From assembly GCA_910578215.1 (NCBI GenBank), contig CAJTPH010000042.1, positions 1 to 32,231 on the forward strand: a stretch of DNA of 32,231 bases. The letters are read 5' to 3'. This document shows, one piece after another, positions 1-6,768 of this stretch. Source of the stretch: an uncultured Acetatifactor sp. (GTDB lineage Bacteria > Bacillota > Clostridia > Lachnospirales > Lachnospiraceae). The position numbers and the translations under genes were made by a program. Numbering within the stretch: position 1 is the stretch's first letter; each line of letters begins with the position of its first letter. Below the pieces are notes generated by a model. The model was given only the letters and a program-made list of their open reading frames with translations, did no database searches and was not told where the DNA came from.

Positions 1-170
1 CAGCCAGCCGATGTGAGCAAAGGTAGCTGCGAAGCAGCGGAAAGCACTGCAGGTGCGGCTTTGTGAATGGCGAGGGCTGAAATGTTACAAAATAAAGATT
101 CGGCGTTGGCAGTCAGATAATCAAAGAACCCGCAGCAGGCTGACGGGGTATCAAGCTTGCAGCGCAGCAA

Positions 171-242
171 AACGCCATGCGTCCAGAGGACGCTATGGTA
201 TTTGACCCTCGCGGCGTTTGCCAAATGGATGCTGACGCATCC
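171..242 (+). promoter_or_regulatory. hairpin-rich leader of the rRNA methyltransferase gene
   Basis: AACGCC (171-176) can pair with GGCGTT (213-218). Inside it GCGTCC (179-184) pairs with GGACGC (188-193) around an AGA loop. A second hairpin pairs GGATGC (227-232) with GCATCC (237-242). ATGCGTC (177-183) can instead pair with GACGCAT (234-240), so two mutually exclusive folds are possible. No T-run terminator or known riboswitch core is visible. Positions 1-170 hold no gene I can support; frame 1 is open only to a TGA at 64-66, so an upstream gene might end there, but this is too short to judge. Confidence 0.35.
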
Positions 243-291
243 GCTGGGCTCATTGCGCGCAGGAATAAAAAGGACCAGGGGGGAAACGGCT

Positions 292-1494
292 ATGTACCGG
301 ACGATCGTGACTTTAAAAAAAGGGGAAGGGCGCACGCTGAAGGCAGGCGGCATGTGGGTGTACGATAATGAGATCGACTCCATACAGGGGGATTTTGAGA
401 ATGGGGATGTGGTGGCAGTTCATGATTTTGACGGCTACTGCATGGGCTGCGGCTATATCAACACCCGTTCAAAAATTACGGTCAGGCTGCTTTCGCGAAA
501 AAAGGACGCCGTTATCGACGAGGCTTTTATGGAAAGGCGGGTCCGGGACGCGTGGGAATACCGCAGGCAGACCATCGATACCTCCAGCTGCCGCCTGATT
601 TTCGGCGAGGCGGATTTTCTGCCGGGTATTGTGGTGGACAAGTTTTCGGATGTTCTTGTGGTGGAATCTCTGGCGCTGGGCATCGACAGGTGGAAGCCTG
701 TCATTGTGGAGGCTTTGAAAAGGGTACTGGCGGAGGACGGGATATCCGTTCGCGGCGTATATGAGCGCAGCGACGCCAAGGTGCGCCTGCAGGAGGGTAT
801 GGAGCGCATCAAGGGCTTTATCGGGGAGCCCTTTGACACCAGGGTGGAAATCGTGGAAAACGGCGTAAGGTATATAGTGGATGTGGAGGACGGCCAGAAG
901 ACAGGCTTTTTCCTGGACCAGAAAAATAACCGTGCTGCAATACATCGTATCTGTAAAGGCAAGAGGGTGCTGGACTGCTTTACGCACACGGGCTCCTTTG
1001 CTCTGAATGCGGGGATTGCGGGCGCCGTCAGCGTGCTTGGGGTGGATGCGTCGCAGCTTGCGGTGGATCAGGCGCAGGAGAATGCTCGAATGAACGGGCT
1101 GTCCGACAGGGTTAAATTCCGGTGCGCGGATGTCTTCGAGCTGCTTCCGGGGCTGGAGGAGCAGGGGGAGCGGTACGACGTGGTGATTCTCGACCCGCCC
1201 GCCTTCACCAAGTCCAGAAATTCGGTAAAGAACGCGGTAAAGGGTTACCGGGAGATCAATATCCGGGGTATGAAGCTGGTGCGGGACGGCGGCTTCCTTG
1301 CCACCTGCTCCTGCTCTCATTTTATGGAGCCGGAGCTGTTCGCCAAAACCATCCGCGAGGCGGCAGCAGGCGCTCATAAGCGCCTGCGCCAGGTGGAGTT
1401 CGGCACCCAGGCGCCCGACCATCCGATTCTCTGGGCGGCGGACCAGTCGTATTACCTGAAGTTCTATATTTTTCAGGTGTGCAATGAAAGATAA
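292..1494 (+). CDS. class I SAM-dependent rRNA methyltransferase, RlmI-like
   Basis: Predicted cytoplasmic S-adenosylmethionine-dependent 23S rRNA methyltransferase of the RlmI/YccW family (400 aa, the usual length). The N-terminal 75 or so residues resemble a PUA RNA-binding domain. The Rossmann methyltransferase core has a motif I-like VLDCFTHTGSFALNAG segment, a DPPAF motif at D301, and TCSCSH with cysteines at 339 and 341, matching the catalytic-cysteine region of cytosine-C5 methyltransferases in this family. The start at 292 is chosen because AGGGGGGAAA lies just upstream and the PUA domain begins there; the frame stays open back to 157, but that extension runs through the leader hairpins. 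The exact modified base is not certain: the E. coli relative RlmI makes m5C1962, while Bacillus relatives may differ. Confidence 0.9.
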   Translation: MYRTIVTLKKGEGRTLKAGGMWVYDNEIDSIQGDFENGDVVAVHDFDGYCMGCGYINTRSKITVRLLSRKKDAVIDEAFMERRVRDAWEYRRQTIDTSSCRLIFGEADFLPGIVVDKFSDVLVVESLALGIDRWKPVIVEALKRVLAEDGISVRGVYERSDAKVRLQEGMERIKGFIGEPFDTRVEIVENGVRYIVDVEDGQKTGFFLDQKNNRAAIHRICKGKRVLDCFTHTGSFALNAGIAGAVSVLGVDASQLAVDQAQENARMNGLSDRVKFRCADVFELLPGLEEQGERYDVVILDPPAFTKSRNSVKNAVKGYREINIRGMKLVRDGGFLATCSCSHFMEPELFAKTIREAAAGAHKRLRQVEFGTQAPDHPILWAADQSYYLKFYIFQVCNER

Positions 1495-1570
1495 TGCTTC
1501 AAAATGTCGGGAAATGCTGATTTTGTATGGATAAAAAAGGATAGGGTATCATTTCAAAGGTATCGTAACT

Positions 1571-1619
1571 TGGTGTGAAATGGTGTAATTTTTTAGAAAA
1601 ATGGTGTAGTAAATGGTGT
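1571..1619. repeat. four TGGTGT iterons
   Basis: TGGTGT occurs at 1571, 1581, 1602 and 1614, with start-to-start spacings of 10, 21 and 12 bp. The rest of 1495-1714 is AT-rich and holds no gene I can support. The iterons could be a protein-binding cluster or the scar of an integrated element; nothing in the window decides. Confidence 0.4.
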
Positions 1620-1714
1620 AAGTCAGAGGGAGAGTAGTTGTATCAGCAGTCTGTCAATCCCTTTGTCACATGCATTTGTGGGAATAGGAATTGACAGGCA
1701 ATATATGGAGATGC

Positions 1715-1761
1715 CATGAGAAGGTGTTATTTCAAGAAAACGAAAATATCACCTTCTCATG
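1715..1761. terminator. bidirectional terminator hairpin between convergent genes
   Basis: CATGAGAAGGTG (1715-1726) and CACCTTCTCATG (1750-1761) form a perfect 12-bp stem that extends inward with AT pairs and one bulge. It lies between the plus-strand methyltransferase and a minus-strand membrane protein gene. The flanking T-runs are weak, so termination is inferred from stem strength and position. Confidence 0.6.
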
Positions 1762-1770
1762 CAAGACTTC

Positions 1771-2187
1771 TCATGATAACTGTTTACTTGTGTTGTTGTC
1801 ATTTTGCCCGCTGAGTTCTTCTATGATTATTTGCAATTCGTTATAATAATCGCTTGTACTCCGCATTAGCATCCATATAATCGGCGCTGACAAAGCTACA
1901 AGCAATGCCAATCCGTATGCCAACTTGTCTAAATTTCCAAATATAGGAGCAGAAGCGGCCAATACACCCGCCAATAAAGAAAGCATCACCAGCAACTGAT
2001 CATATGCCGATTTGTCTGCAATTTTCTCTGCAATGATCGACTTCGCTTGAATCAGCGTTTGGGGTTCTTTCTTCCATTTTTCCATAGTCTCCTCTATTTC
2101 GGGTATTCTGTTACTTGGTCTTGGTTTTCTGGCGGCTAATTCTTCTAACTTTCTTTCCACATCTTTCATTTTCCGGCCTTGTTCCAT
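1771..2187 (-). CDS. hypothetical membrane protein with N-terminal coiled coil
   Basis: Predicted protein of 138 aa, function unknown. The first 60 or so residues are charged and helical (KDVERKLEELAARK and similar), suggesting a coiled coil. Two hydrophobic segments follow, near residues 65-83 and 88-107, then a polar acidic tail. The start is the ATG at 2187 because GGAGGAAAAG precedes it; a TTG four codons upstream has no ribosome binding site. It lies downstream of the CxxC-repeat lipoprotein on the same strand, separated by a hairpin. Base composition is AT-richer than in the flanking methyltransferase and MATE genes, consistent with a small acquired islet. I do not recognise a family. 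Confidence 0.65.
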   Translation of the reverse strand: MEQGRKMKDVERKLEELAARKPRPSNRIPEIEETMEKWKKEPQTLIQAKSIIAEKIADKSAYDQLLVMLSLLAGVLAASAPIFGNLDKLAYGLALLVALSAPIIWMLMRSTSDYYNELQIIIEELSGQNDNNTSKQLS

Positions 2188-2218
2188 CTTTTCCTCCAAT
2201 ATTCAGTAATTTCTGAAA

Positions 2219-2249
2219 GCTCTTTAACGTTCTTTAAGAATTAAAGAGC
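2219..2249 (-). terminator. hairpin after the lipoprotein gene
   Basis: GCTCTTTAA (2219-2227) and TTAAAGAGC (2241-2249) form a 9-bp stem, with an inner TTCTT/AAGAA pairing. On the minus strand it follows the lipoprotein stop and is followed by a short TTT, so it may be a weak terminator or a processing site between the two minus-strand genes. Confidence 0.4.
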
Positions 2250-2260
2250 AGGACATATTT

Positions 2261-3073
2261 TTATTTTATAACATATCCACCTATATCTGTGATTTCCCAT
2301 CTGTCAAACACACGTGTATTAGTGGACCACTGAGCGTTAGGATAATTACCCAGATATATTTGTTTTTCATCAGTGCAGTCTCCAGAGTCATCTAAGTTAC
2401 TTCGGGTTGTTGCATCCCTAAAGGCATCCTCTGTGTGTCCATCGGGATATGTAAGCTTATTAATACTGGAATGATACCATGTGATTTCAATCCATACATC
2501 ATGGAATTCAATATCTCTTTTTGGCTCTGTATCAATTTTAACATTATAATAATATTTGTTATTTTCGGCGCTTTCTACCCCGTTCTTTGATATTTTGACA
2601 GAAAAATACTTAGAATAATTAGACAGCGTGATAGCTTCCCCTATTTGTTTATGACATATTGCACAATAACCTTTGGAATCAAGTTGATGTTCTCCTAATC
2701 CACCCTCTGTTTCCCCACATACGCTACAGGTTTTAGGAATGGTACAAGTGGCTTCAATCCATGTATGTCCTAATGCAGACCCTTCTGTTTTCCTGCATAC
2801 ACTACAGGTCTTAGGAGTAGTACAAGTGGCTTCGCTCCAAGTGTGCGCTAATGCAGTGCCTTCCGTTTCCCCACACACATTACAGGTTTTAGGGGCGGTA
2901 CATGTTGCCGCGGTCCAAGTATGTCCTATTGGACTGCCCTCTGTTTCTCCGCATTCCGTACAGGTATTGGGTTCTGTACAAGTTGCTTCCTTCCATACAT
3001 GCTGATGCCCGCACCCTGAAAGCGTACTTAGGATCAGCAGTAACAAAGTAATCACGGTTACGTTCCTTTTCAT
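2261..3073 (-). CDS. repeat-containing lipoprotein with CxxC motifs
   Basis: Predicted surface lipoprotein of 270 aa, function unknown. The signal peptide ends in the lipobox LSGC with lipidated Cys21. Residues 25-128 are four tandem 26-residue repeats of the form HTWxxATCTxPKTCxxCGETEG, followed by a partial fifth (HQLDSKGYCAICHKQ). Each full repeat has three cysteines, including CxxC (CxxCR in repeat 3), plus histidine, so metal binding or disulfide bonding is plausible. The C-terminal 130 residues form a separate Trp/Tyr-rich, probably beta-rich domain. The start has GAGGAG just upstream. It is transcribed divergently from an XRE regulator, and the shared gap contains two palindromes, so regulation by that XRE protein is likely. 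Similar CxxC repeats occur in clostridial surface proteins, but I cannot name a function. Confidence 0.8.
   Translation of the reverse strand: MKRNVTVITLLLLILSTLSGCGHQHVWKEATCTEPNTCTECGETEGSPIGHTWTAATCTAPKTCNVCGETEGTALAHTWSEATCTTPKTCSVCRKTEGSALGHTWIEATCTIPKTCSVCGETEGGLGEHQLDSKGYCAICHKQIGEAITLSNYSKYFSVKISKNGVESAENNKYYYNVKIDTEPKRDIEFHDVWIEITWYHSSINKLTYPDGHTEDAFRDATTRSNLDDSGDCTDEKQIYLGNYPNAQWSTNTRVFDRWEITDIGGYVIK
2690..3001 (-). repeat. four 78-bp tandem coding repeats
   Basis: Four in-frame 78-bp units encode the 26-residue CxxC repeats of the lipoprotein. The units differ at several positions, so the array is not a very recent expansion. Confidence 0.8.
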
Positions 3074-3104
3074 TTTTGTTCTCCTCGTTTGGTGTTTTTA
3101 TATT

Positions 3105-3155
3105 GTCCATCATATGACGGACAGCATGACTAAGTGTACATCATATGTTGTACAC
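3105..3155. promoter_or_regulatory. paired CATATG-centred operators in a divergent gap
   Basis: Two imperfect palindromes sit between the divergent lipoprotein and XRE genes. The first (3105-3122) reads GTCC..CATATG..GGAC with 16 of 18 positions symmetric. The second (3134-3155) has GTGTACA and TGTACAC arms around CATATG with 20 of 22 positions symmetric. Both share CATCATATG. Their centres are 31 bp apart, about three helical turns, as expected for cooperative binding by a dimeric repressor on one DNA face. The XRE protein is the obvious candidate. Confidence 0.6.
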
Positions 3156-3186
3156 TGTCAAGTAAGAATGGGAAAGAGGTGTAATT

Positions 3187-3423
3187 ATGGGTTATTATCC
3201 TCGCTTGAGGGATTTACGGGAAGATAGGGATTTGTCTATCAGAAAACTTGCGGAGATACTTCATATGCAACGGACAACGTATCATAATTACGAAACAGGA
3301 AAAAGGGAACTGCCCTTTGAACTGGCGGTAACTTTGGCTAAATTCTATAATGTATCATTGGATTATATCGGAGGTTTAACCAATGACCCTGCCCAACATT
3401 ATAAAGATAACCGCACAAATTAA
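3187..3423 (+). CDS. XRE-family helix-turn-helix regulator
   Basis: Small DNA-binding protein of 78 aa consisting almost entirely of a Cro/CI-type HTH domain (residues 6-60), with the typical RxxRxLSIRKLAEILHM helix pair and TYHNYETGKRELP recognition region. The tail LAKFYNVSLDYIGGLT is the usual end of the HTH_3 fold. There is no sensor domain, so it probably acts as a simple repressor. The ATG has GAGGTG upstream. It faces the lipoprotein gene across a gap with two palindromes, suggesting control of both promoters. A strong hairpin follows its stop. Confidence 0.88.
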   Translation: MGYYPRLRDLREDRDLSIRKLAEILHMQRTTYHNYETGKRELPFELAVTLAKFYNVSLDYIGGLTNDPAQHYKDNRTN

Positions 3424-3455
3424 GCCTGTATTCCCCAAAGCGGAAGTACAGGCTT
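3422..3455 (+). terminator. terminator after the XRE gene
   Basis: AAGCCTGTA (3422-3430) pairs with TACAGGCTT (3447-3455), a 9-bp stem overlapping the stop codon and followed by ATTATTGTTA. Confidence 0.65.
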
Positions 3456-3466
3456 ATTATTGTTAG

Positions 3467-3535
3467 GGCAAGGCCCTGTTCTCCATTGAGGAGTTTTTCA
3501 CTGATCCGAAAAACGGAACTTTGGAGAATAAATAA
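3467..3535 (+). pseudogene. 22-codon remnant of an unknown gene
   Basis: An open stretch reading GKALFSIEEFFTDPKNGTLE and ending NK-stop has protein-like composition but no start codon, and an in-frame TAG lies immediately upstream. It looks like the C-terminal scrap of a lost accessory gene. I do not recognise the family. An AACCACC/GGTGGTT hairpin (3535-3557) follows. Confidence 0.25.
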
Positions 3536-3576
3536 ACCACCTGCTATGCGGGTGGTTGGAATTATAGAAATAGTGT

Positions 3577-3606
3577 ATGCGGCCGGGAGCAAGTCTTCGG
3601 CCGCAT
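3577..3606 (-). terminator. hairpin after the MATE gene
   Basis: ATGCGGCCG (3577-3585) pairs with CGGCCGCAT (3598-3606), a 9-bp GC-rich stem just beyond the MATE stop codon in its direction of transcription. The following T content is low, so it is a probable but not canonical terminator. Confidence 0.55.
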
Positions 3607-3612
3607 GTCGTT

Positions 3613-4947
3613 TTAATAATGGTATTTCTTTCTTTTGGCAATCAGGAAGGTCATGGTGATAAAGCATGCAAGCAGCTCCGCCACCGTGATCGCCCACCAG
3701 ATGCCGTCAAGCTGAAAGAATATGGGCAGTATCAGCACTGAGAGCACCTGGAATACCAGCGTCCGGAGGAAGGAGATCGCCGCCGAAATGCCGCCGTTGT
3801 TGAGGGCGGTGAAAAATGCCGATGCAAAAATGTTGATGCCCGCAAGTAAGAACGAGAAGGAAAAAAGCCGGAAGGCGTGCTTTGTCATCTCAAATAATTT
3901 CGCGTCGTAGCCGACGAAAATGGAGGCCAGAGGTCCGGCAAGAACATTTGCCAGAATCATCATGATAACCCCTGCCGCTCCCATCAGGATAAGGCTTTTG
4001 CGAAGAAGGCTTTTTAGCTCGTCATGGTTCTGCGCCCCGTAGTGATAGCTTATCACAGGCGCGGTTCCGATGGTGTATCCGATAAATACGGCGATAAAAA
4101 TAAACTGAATATACATCAGCGTACCATAGGCGGCAACGCCGTTTTCGCCCTCCAGCCGCAGAAGCTGAAGGTTATAAAGCACGCTTACCAGGGAAGCGGC
4201 AATGTTGCTCATAAGCTCCGAGGAGCCGTTTACGCATGCCTTTACGAGAACGCTGCCCTCCATTTTGGTTTTCACAAGTCTCAGAAGGCTGCCGTTGGGA
4301 CGCAGGAAATAAATCAGGGGGAGTATGCCGCCCACGCATTGGCTGATGCCTGTCGCCAGGGCGGCGCCCGCCACGCCCCACTTGAAAACGGCGATAAACA
4401 GGGCGTCCAGCGTCATGTTGGTAATGCCGGCCGCAACGGTGGCTGCAAGTCCCAGCTTCGGCTTCTCCGCGGTGGTGAGAAAGGTCTGGAATACGTTCTG
4501 CAGCATAAACGCGGTATTAAAGCCAAGCACGATCCTGCCGTACATGACGCAGTCGTCCACCATTGCCTTGGTTGCGCCCAACAGGCAGGAAATGGGGCGC
4601 AGAAGGGCAATGCCGAAGACGGACAGCACAATGCCCAGAATTGTGGTCAGCTTAATCATCATGGTAAAATAGCGGCAGGCGTTTTCAGCGTCGCCCTCCC
4701 CCAGCGTCTTTGCGACCCATGCGCTGCCGCCTGTACCTATCATAAAGCCCACGCCGCCCAGAATCATCACAAAGGGATAAATAAGGTTGATGGCGGCAAA
4801 GGGAACCTTGCCTACAAAGTTTGACACGAACAAGCCGTCCACCACGCCGTAAATAGAGGTAAAGATCATCATAATTATGGGGGGCAGGCAGAAGCGGAAC
4901 AGCTTTTTATAGGTAAAGTGATCGGATAATTGTATAATAGTTTTCAT
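3613..4947 (-). CDS. MATE family efflux transporter
   Basis: Integral membrane exporter of 444 aa, the usual length for MATE proteins, with about twelve hydrophobic segments in two similar halves. It is closest in appearance to the MepA/DinF-type group of Firmicutes: N-terminal LFRFCLPPIIMMIFTSIYGV, GTGGSAWVAKTLGEGD after TM2, and the second-half equivalent YTIGTAPVISYHYGAQN. Such proteins export cationic drugs or metabolites using Na+ or H+ gradients; the substrate cannot be told. AAGGAG lies just upstream of the ATG, which comes 2 nt after the marR stop codon, so the two form an operon. The operator sites upstream of marR should therefore control export, probably with relief of repression by the transported compound. 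Confidence 0.92.
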   Translation of the reverse strand: MKTIIQLSDHFTYKKLFRFCLPPIIMMIFTSIYGVVDGLFVSNFVGKVPFAAINLIYPFVMILGGVGFMIGTGGSAWVAKTLGEGDAENACRYFTMMIKLTTILGIVLSVFGIALLRPISCLLGATKAMVDDCVMYGRIVLGFNTAFMLQNVFQTFLTTAEKPKLGLAATVAAGITNMTLDALFIAVFKWGVAGAALATGISQCVGGILPLIYFLRPNGSLLRLVKTKMEGSVLVKACVNGSSELMSNIAASLVSVLYNLQLLRLEGENGVAAYGTLMYIQFIFIAVFIGYTIGTAPVISYHYGAQNHDELKSLLRKSLILMGAAGVIMMILANVLAGPLASIFVGYDAKLFEMTKHAFRLFSFSFLLAGINIFASAFFTALNNGGISAAISFLRTLVFQVLSVLILPIFFQLDGIWWAITVAELLACFITMTFLIAKRKKYHY

Positions 4948-4949
4948 TT

Positions 4950-5444
4950 TTATTCTCCTTCGAGTGCTTTGGCACTCAGGCCGGCGCTGTCAGTCAGCGT
5001 CTGCATTTTTGTATTTAACAGGTCGTTGTATTTTTGGTATAGCCGCAGGAAGGTTTCCTTTTCGTCCGCAGCCATACCCGCCAATGCGTCCGTTTCCTTC
5101 TCAATGATTCTGTCCACCGTATTTTCTGCAAGCGCCATGCCCTTTGGCGTCAGGCTGACCTGCTTGCTGCGGCGGTCGTTTGTGTTGAACAGACGGATAT
5201 AGCCGTCGTTTTCCAGCTTTTTCATGGCGGAGTTGACGGTCTGCTTGGGCAGGTACATGGTGGAGCATATCTCGCTTTGGGTCAAAATGTTCCCCTCTTT
5301 TTTTATAGAGTCTTCCCTTAAAATATAGAAAATCCAGAAGGCGCAGTCGGGCAGCCCGACTCTTTTTGCCGCGTTGCGGTAGATTTCGTCATTCTCTTTA
5401 AAAAGGTTGTTGAGTCTTGAAAGATATTCTTTATCGGTATTCAC
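4950..5444 (-). CDS. MarR family transcriptional regulator
   Basis: Winged-helix repressor of 164 aa. The recognisable MarR core includes ILTQSEICSTMYLPKQTVNSAMKKLE (HTH) and the wing GYIRLFNTNDRRSKQVSLTPKG with the conserved DRR. The GTG at 5444 is preferred because GGAGGG lies 7 nt upstream; an ATG at 5459 lacks a ribosome binding site and would overlap that GGAGGG. It is the first gene of an operon with the MATE exporter. The promoter contains one inverted repeat and the transcribed leader another, so negative autoregulation is likely, as for MepR/MepA. Confidence 0.92.
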   Translation of the reverse strand: MNTDKEYLSRLNNLFKENDEIYRNAAKRVGLPDCAFWIFYILREDSIKKEGNILTQSEICSTMYLPKQTVNSAMKKLENDGYIRLFNTNDRRSKQVSLTPKGMALAENTVDRIIEKETDALAGMAADEKETFLRLYQKYNDLLNTKMQTLTDSAGLSAKALEGE

Positions 5445-5461
5445 AGGGCATCCCTCCATAA

Positions 5462-5513
5462 TTGTCCGATATCGGACAAAAGCAATTATAGTCCGATTTC
5501 GGATAAAAGTCAA
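5462..5513 (-). promoter_or_regulatory. marR-MATE promoter with two MarR-type operators
   Basis: On the minus strand TTGACT (5508-5513) and TATAAT (5485-5490) are separated by exactly 17 bp. The spacer contains TCCGA-N2-TCGGA (5492-5503). Just downstream of the expected start site is the perfect 18-bp palindrome TTGTCCGATATCGGACAA (5462-5479), with the same TCCGA/TCGGA half-sites. Binding would block polymerase, the classic arrangement for MarR autorepression. Confidence 0.85.
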
Positions 5514-5542
5514 GGGCATTTGGGCAAATTACAGCGAACGGA

Positions 5543-5605
5543 TTGTGGAATGCGGTGATTTAATGCTATAATGCTGACATAGAAAATATCTGACATAGAA
5601 AATAT
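5543..5605 (+). promoter_or_regulatory. promoter and 16-bp tandem duplication
   Basis: TTGTGG (5543-5548), an 18-bp spacer and TATAAT (5567-5572), with TG one base before the -10 hexamer, form an extended -10 promoter. CTGACATAGAAAATAT is repeated exactly at 5574-5589 and 5590-5605. The segment around the -10 resembles the promoter-hairpin module at 20480, with about 3 differences in 25 bases. Confidence 0.6.
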
Positions 5606-5630
5606 GTTGAAGGAGGAAGGGACGGTAAAT

Positions 5631-6644
5631 ATGGAAGAAAACAGGAAAGAGCCGAAAAAGAAAAAAAGGAAAACGGGAAGGTACATACTGCTTGTTATTC
5701 TTTTTTTGATTCTTGCGGCGATAGCAGCGGCGGCAGTTTATTTTTATTCCCTGTGGAGCAGGGCGAAGGATTTCGAGAGGGACCTGGACCTGGCACATTT
5801 TACTTACAAGGTGGATGTGGAGCTGGAGCAGGAGGGGCTGACAAGGGAGCAGCTTGATTTTTTTGAAGTCCTTGCCAGGATAAGCGGTCTGGAAAAAGGG
5901 AAGTTTCTGAAGCTGCACATTGAGGGAAGCGTGTGGGAGGATAAGCTGTATGCGCAGGTTTATCCCGCAGGTTCGGCCGAGCCGCTGATGGAGCTTTATC
6001 TGAGCAGCGGGGAAGATTATATTAATACTTCGCCTTTTTATGACGCTTTCCGCGATGAGATAGTGAGAAAATACGCTTTTCTGGAAAAGCTGCTTCCGTC
6101 CATGTCGGAGGACAGCTATATGACCGTGGAGCAGGCGGAGAGGCTGACGGGGGAGGATTTGAGCGCCGTCAGGAATTTTGAGCCGTTCTTTTCCAAATAT
6201 AATTTATCGGCAAGGGAGTATTTTTTGATTCTTGCCGCCCTGCCTTTTATAGAGCATGAGGAGGGCACCGTGCTGAGCCTGAAAGAGGTGAAGGAGGCGT
6301 CCGGAACCGGGGAGCAAAAAGCGTCGCTGTATTTTGAGGTGGAGGAGCCGGCGCAGGTGGTGGAGCGGAATGTGGAGAAGTACGGAAACATATTGTCGAG
6401 GCTCAATATCAACATAGAAGGCTCCAGCTTTAAGGCATTAAAAAGGCTTGCGGTGACTGTGGCTTCGGAGGGTACGCAGGAGATTGTACTGCCTGTGGAC
6501 CTGATAGACGAGGAGAAGCTGGCAATTGTGGAAAAAATCCGCAGGCTGGTTCAGGACATTGCGAGCCTTCCCTCGGATTCACCGCAGATAATATTGGAGC
6601 TGGTGAACAGGCTGCTGGAAGGATACATGGGAGGCCAAAGCTGA
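5631..6644 (+). CDS. hypothetical membrane-anchored protein
   Basis: Protein of 337 aa of unknown function. A Lys-rich cytoplasmic N-terminus (KKKKRKTGR) is followed by one transmembrane segment (about residues 18-40) rich in Ala, Leu and Ile. The remaining 290 residues are predicted to be outside the cell and are acidic and alternately polar and hydrophobic, without cysteine motifs. The ATG at 5631 is preferred over an in-frame ATG at 5604, because AAGGAGGAAGGG lies between the two. It has its own promoter and no clear operon partner. The topology resembles secreted DUF-type stress or envelope proteins, but no family is recognised. Confidence 0.75.
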   Translation: MEENRKEPKKKKRKTGRYILLVILFLILAAIAAAAVYFYSLWSRAKDFERDLDLAHFTYKVDVELEQEGLTREQLDFFEVLARISGLEKGKFLKLHIEGSVWEDKLYAQVYPAGSAEPLMELYLSSGEDYINTSPFYDAFRDEIVRKYAFLEKLLPSMSEDSYMTVEQAERLTGEDLSAVRNFEPFFSKYNLSAREYFLILAALPFIEHEEGTVLSLKEVKEASGTGEQKASLYFEVEEPAQVVERNVEKYGNILSRLNINIEGSSFKALKRLAVTVASEGTQEIVLPVDLIDEEKLAIVEKIRRLVQDIASLPSDSPQIILELVNRLLEGYMGGQS

Positions 6645-6768
6645 TACCCTGAAAACACGACATATTTTAAAAGAAAAGGGCAGTTTTTTGTCTTCTTTTC
6701 GCAGGCGTGCGGGCTTACAATGAAATAGCAGGGCAACAGGAAGGAACCTGCAGAAAGAAGGTAAGCTT

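Noticed and set aside
469..1422. 317-codon open frame antisense to the rRNA methyltransferase
   Set aside because: The plus-strand gene has all family motifs and a ribosome binding site; the antisense frame has neither.
4024..4824. 266-codon open frame antisense to the MATE gene
   Set aside because: Composition typical of an antisense shadow of a membrane protein; no start signal.
6645..6768. Catabolite-response (cre) site upstream of fucI
   Set aside because: TGAAAACACGACA resembles the consensus only partly and lacks the central CG at the right place.
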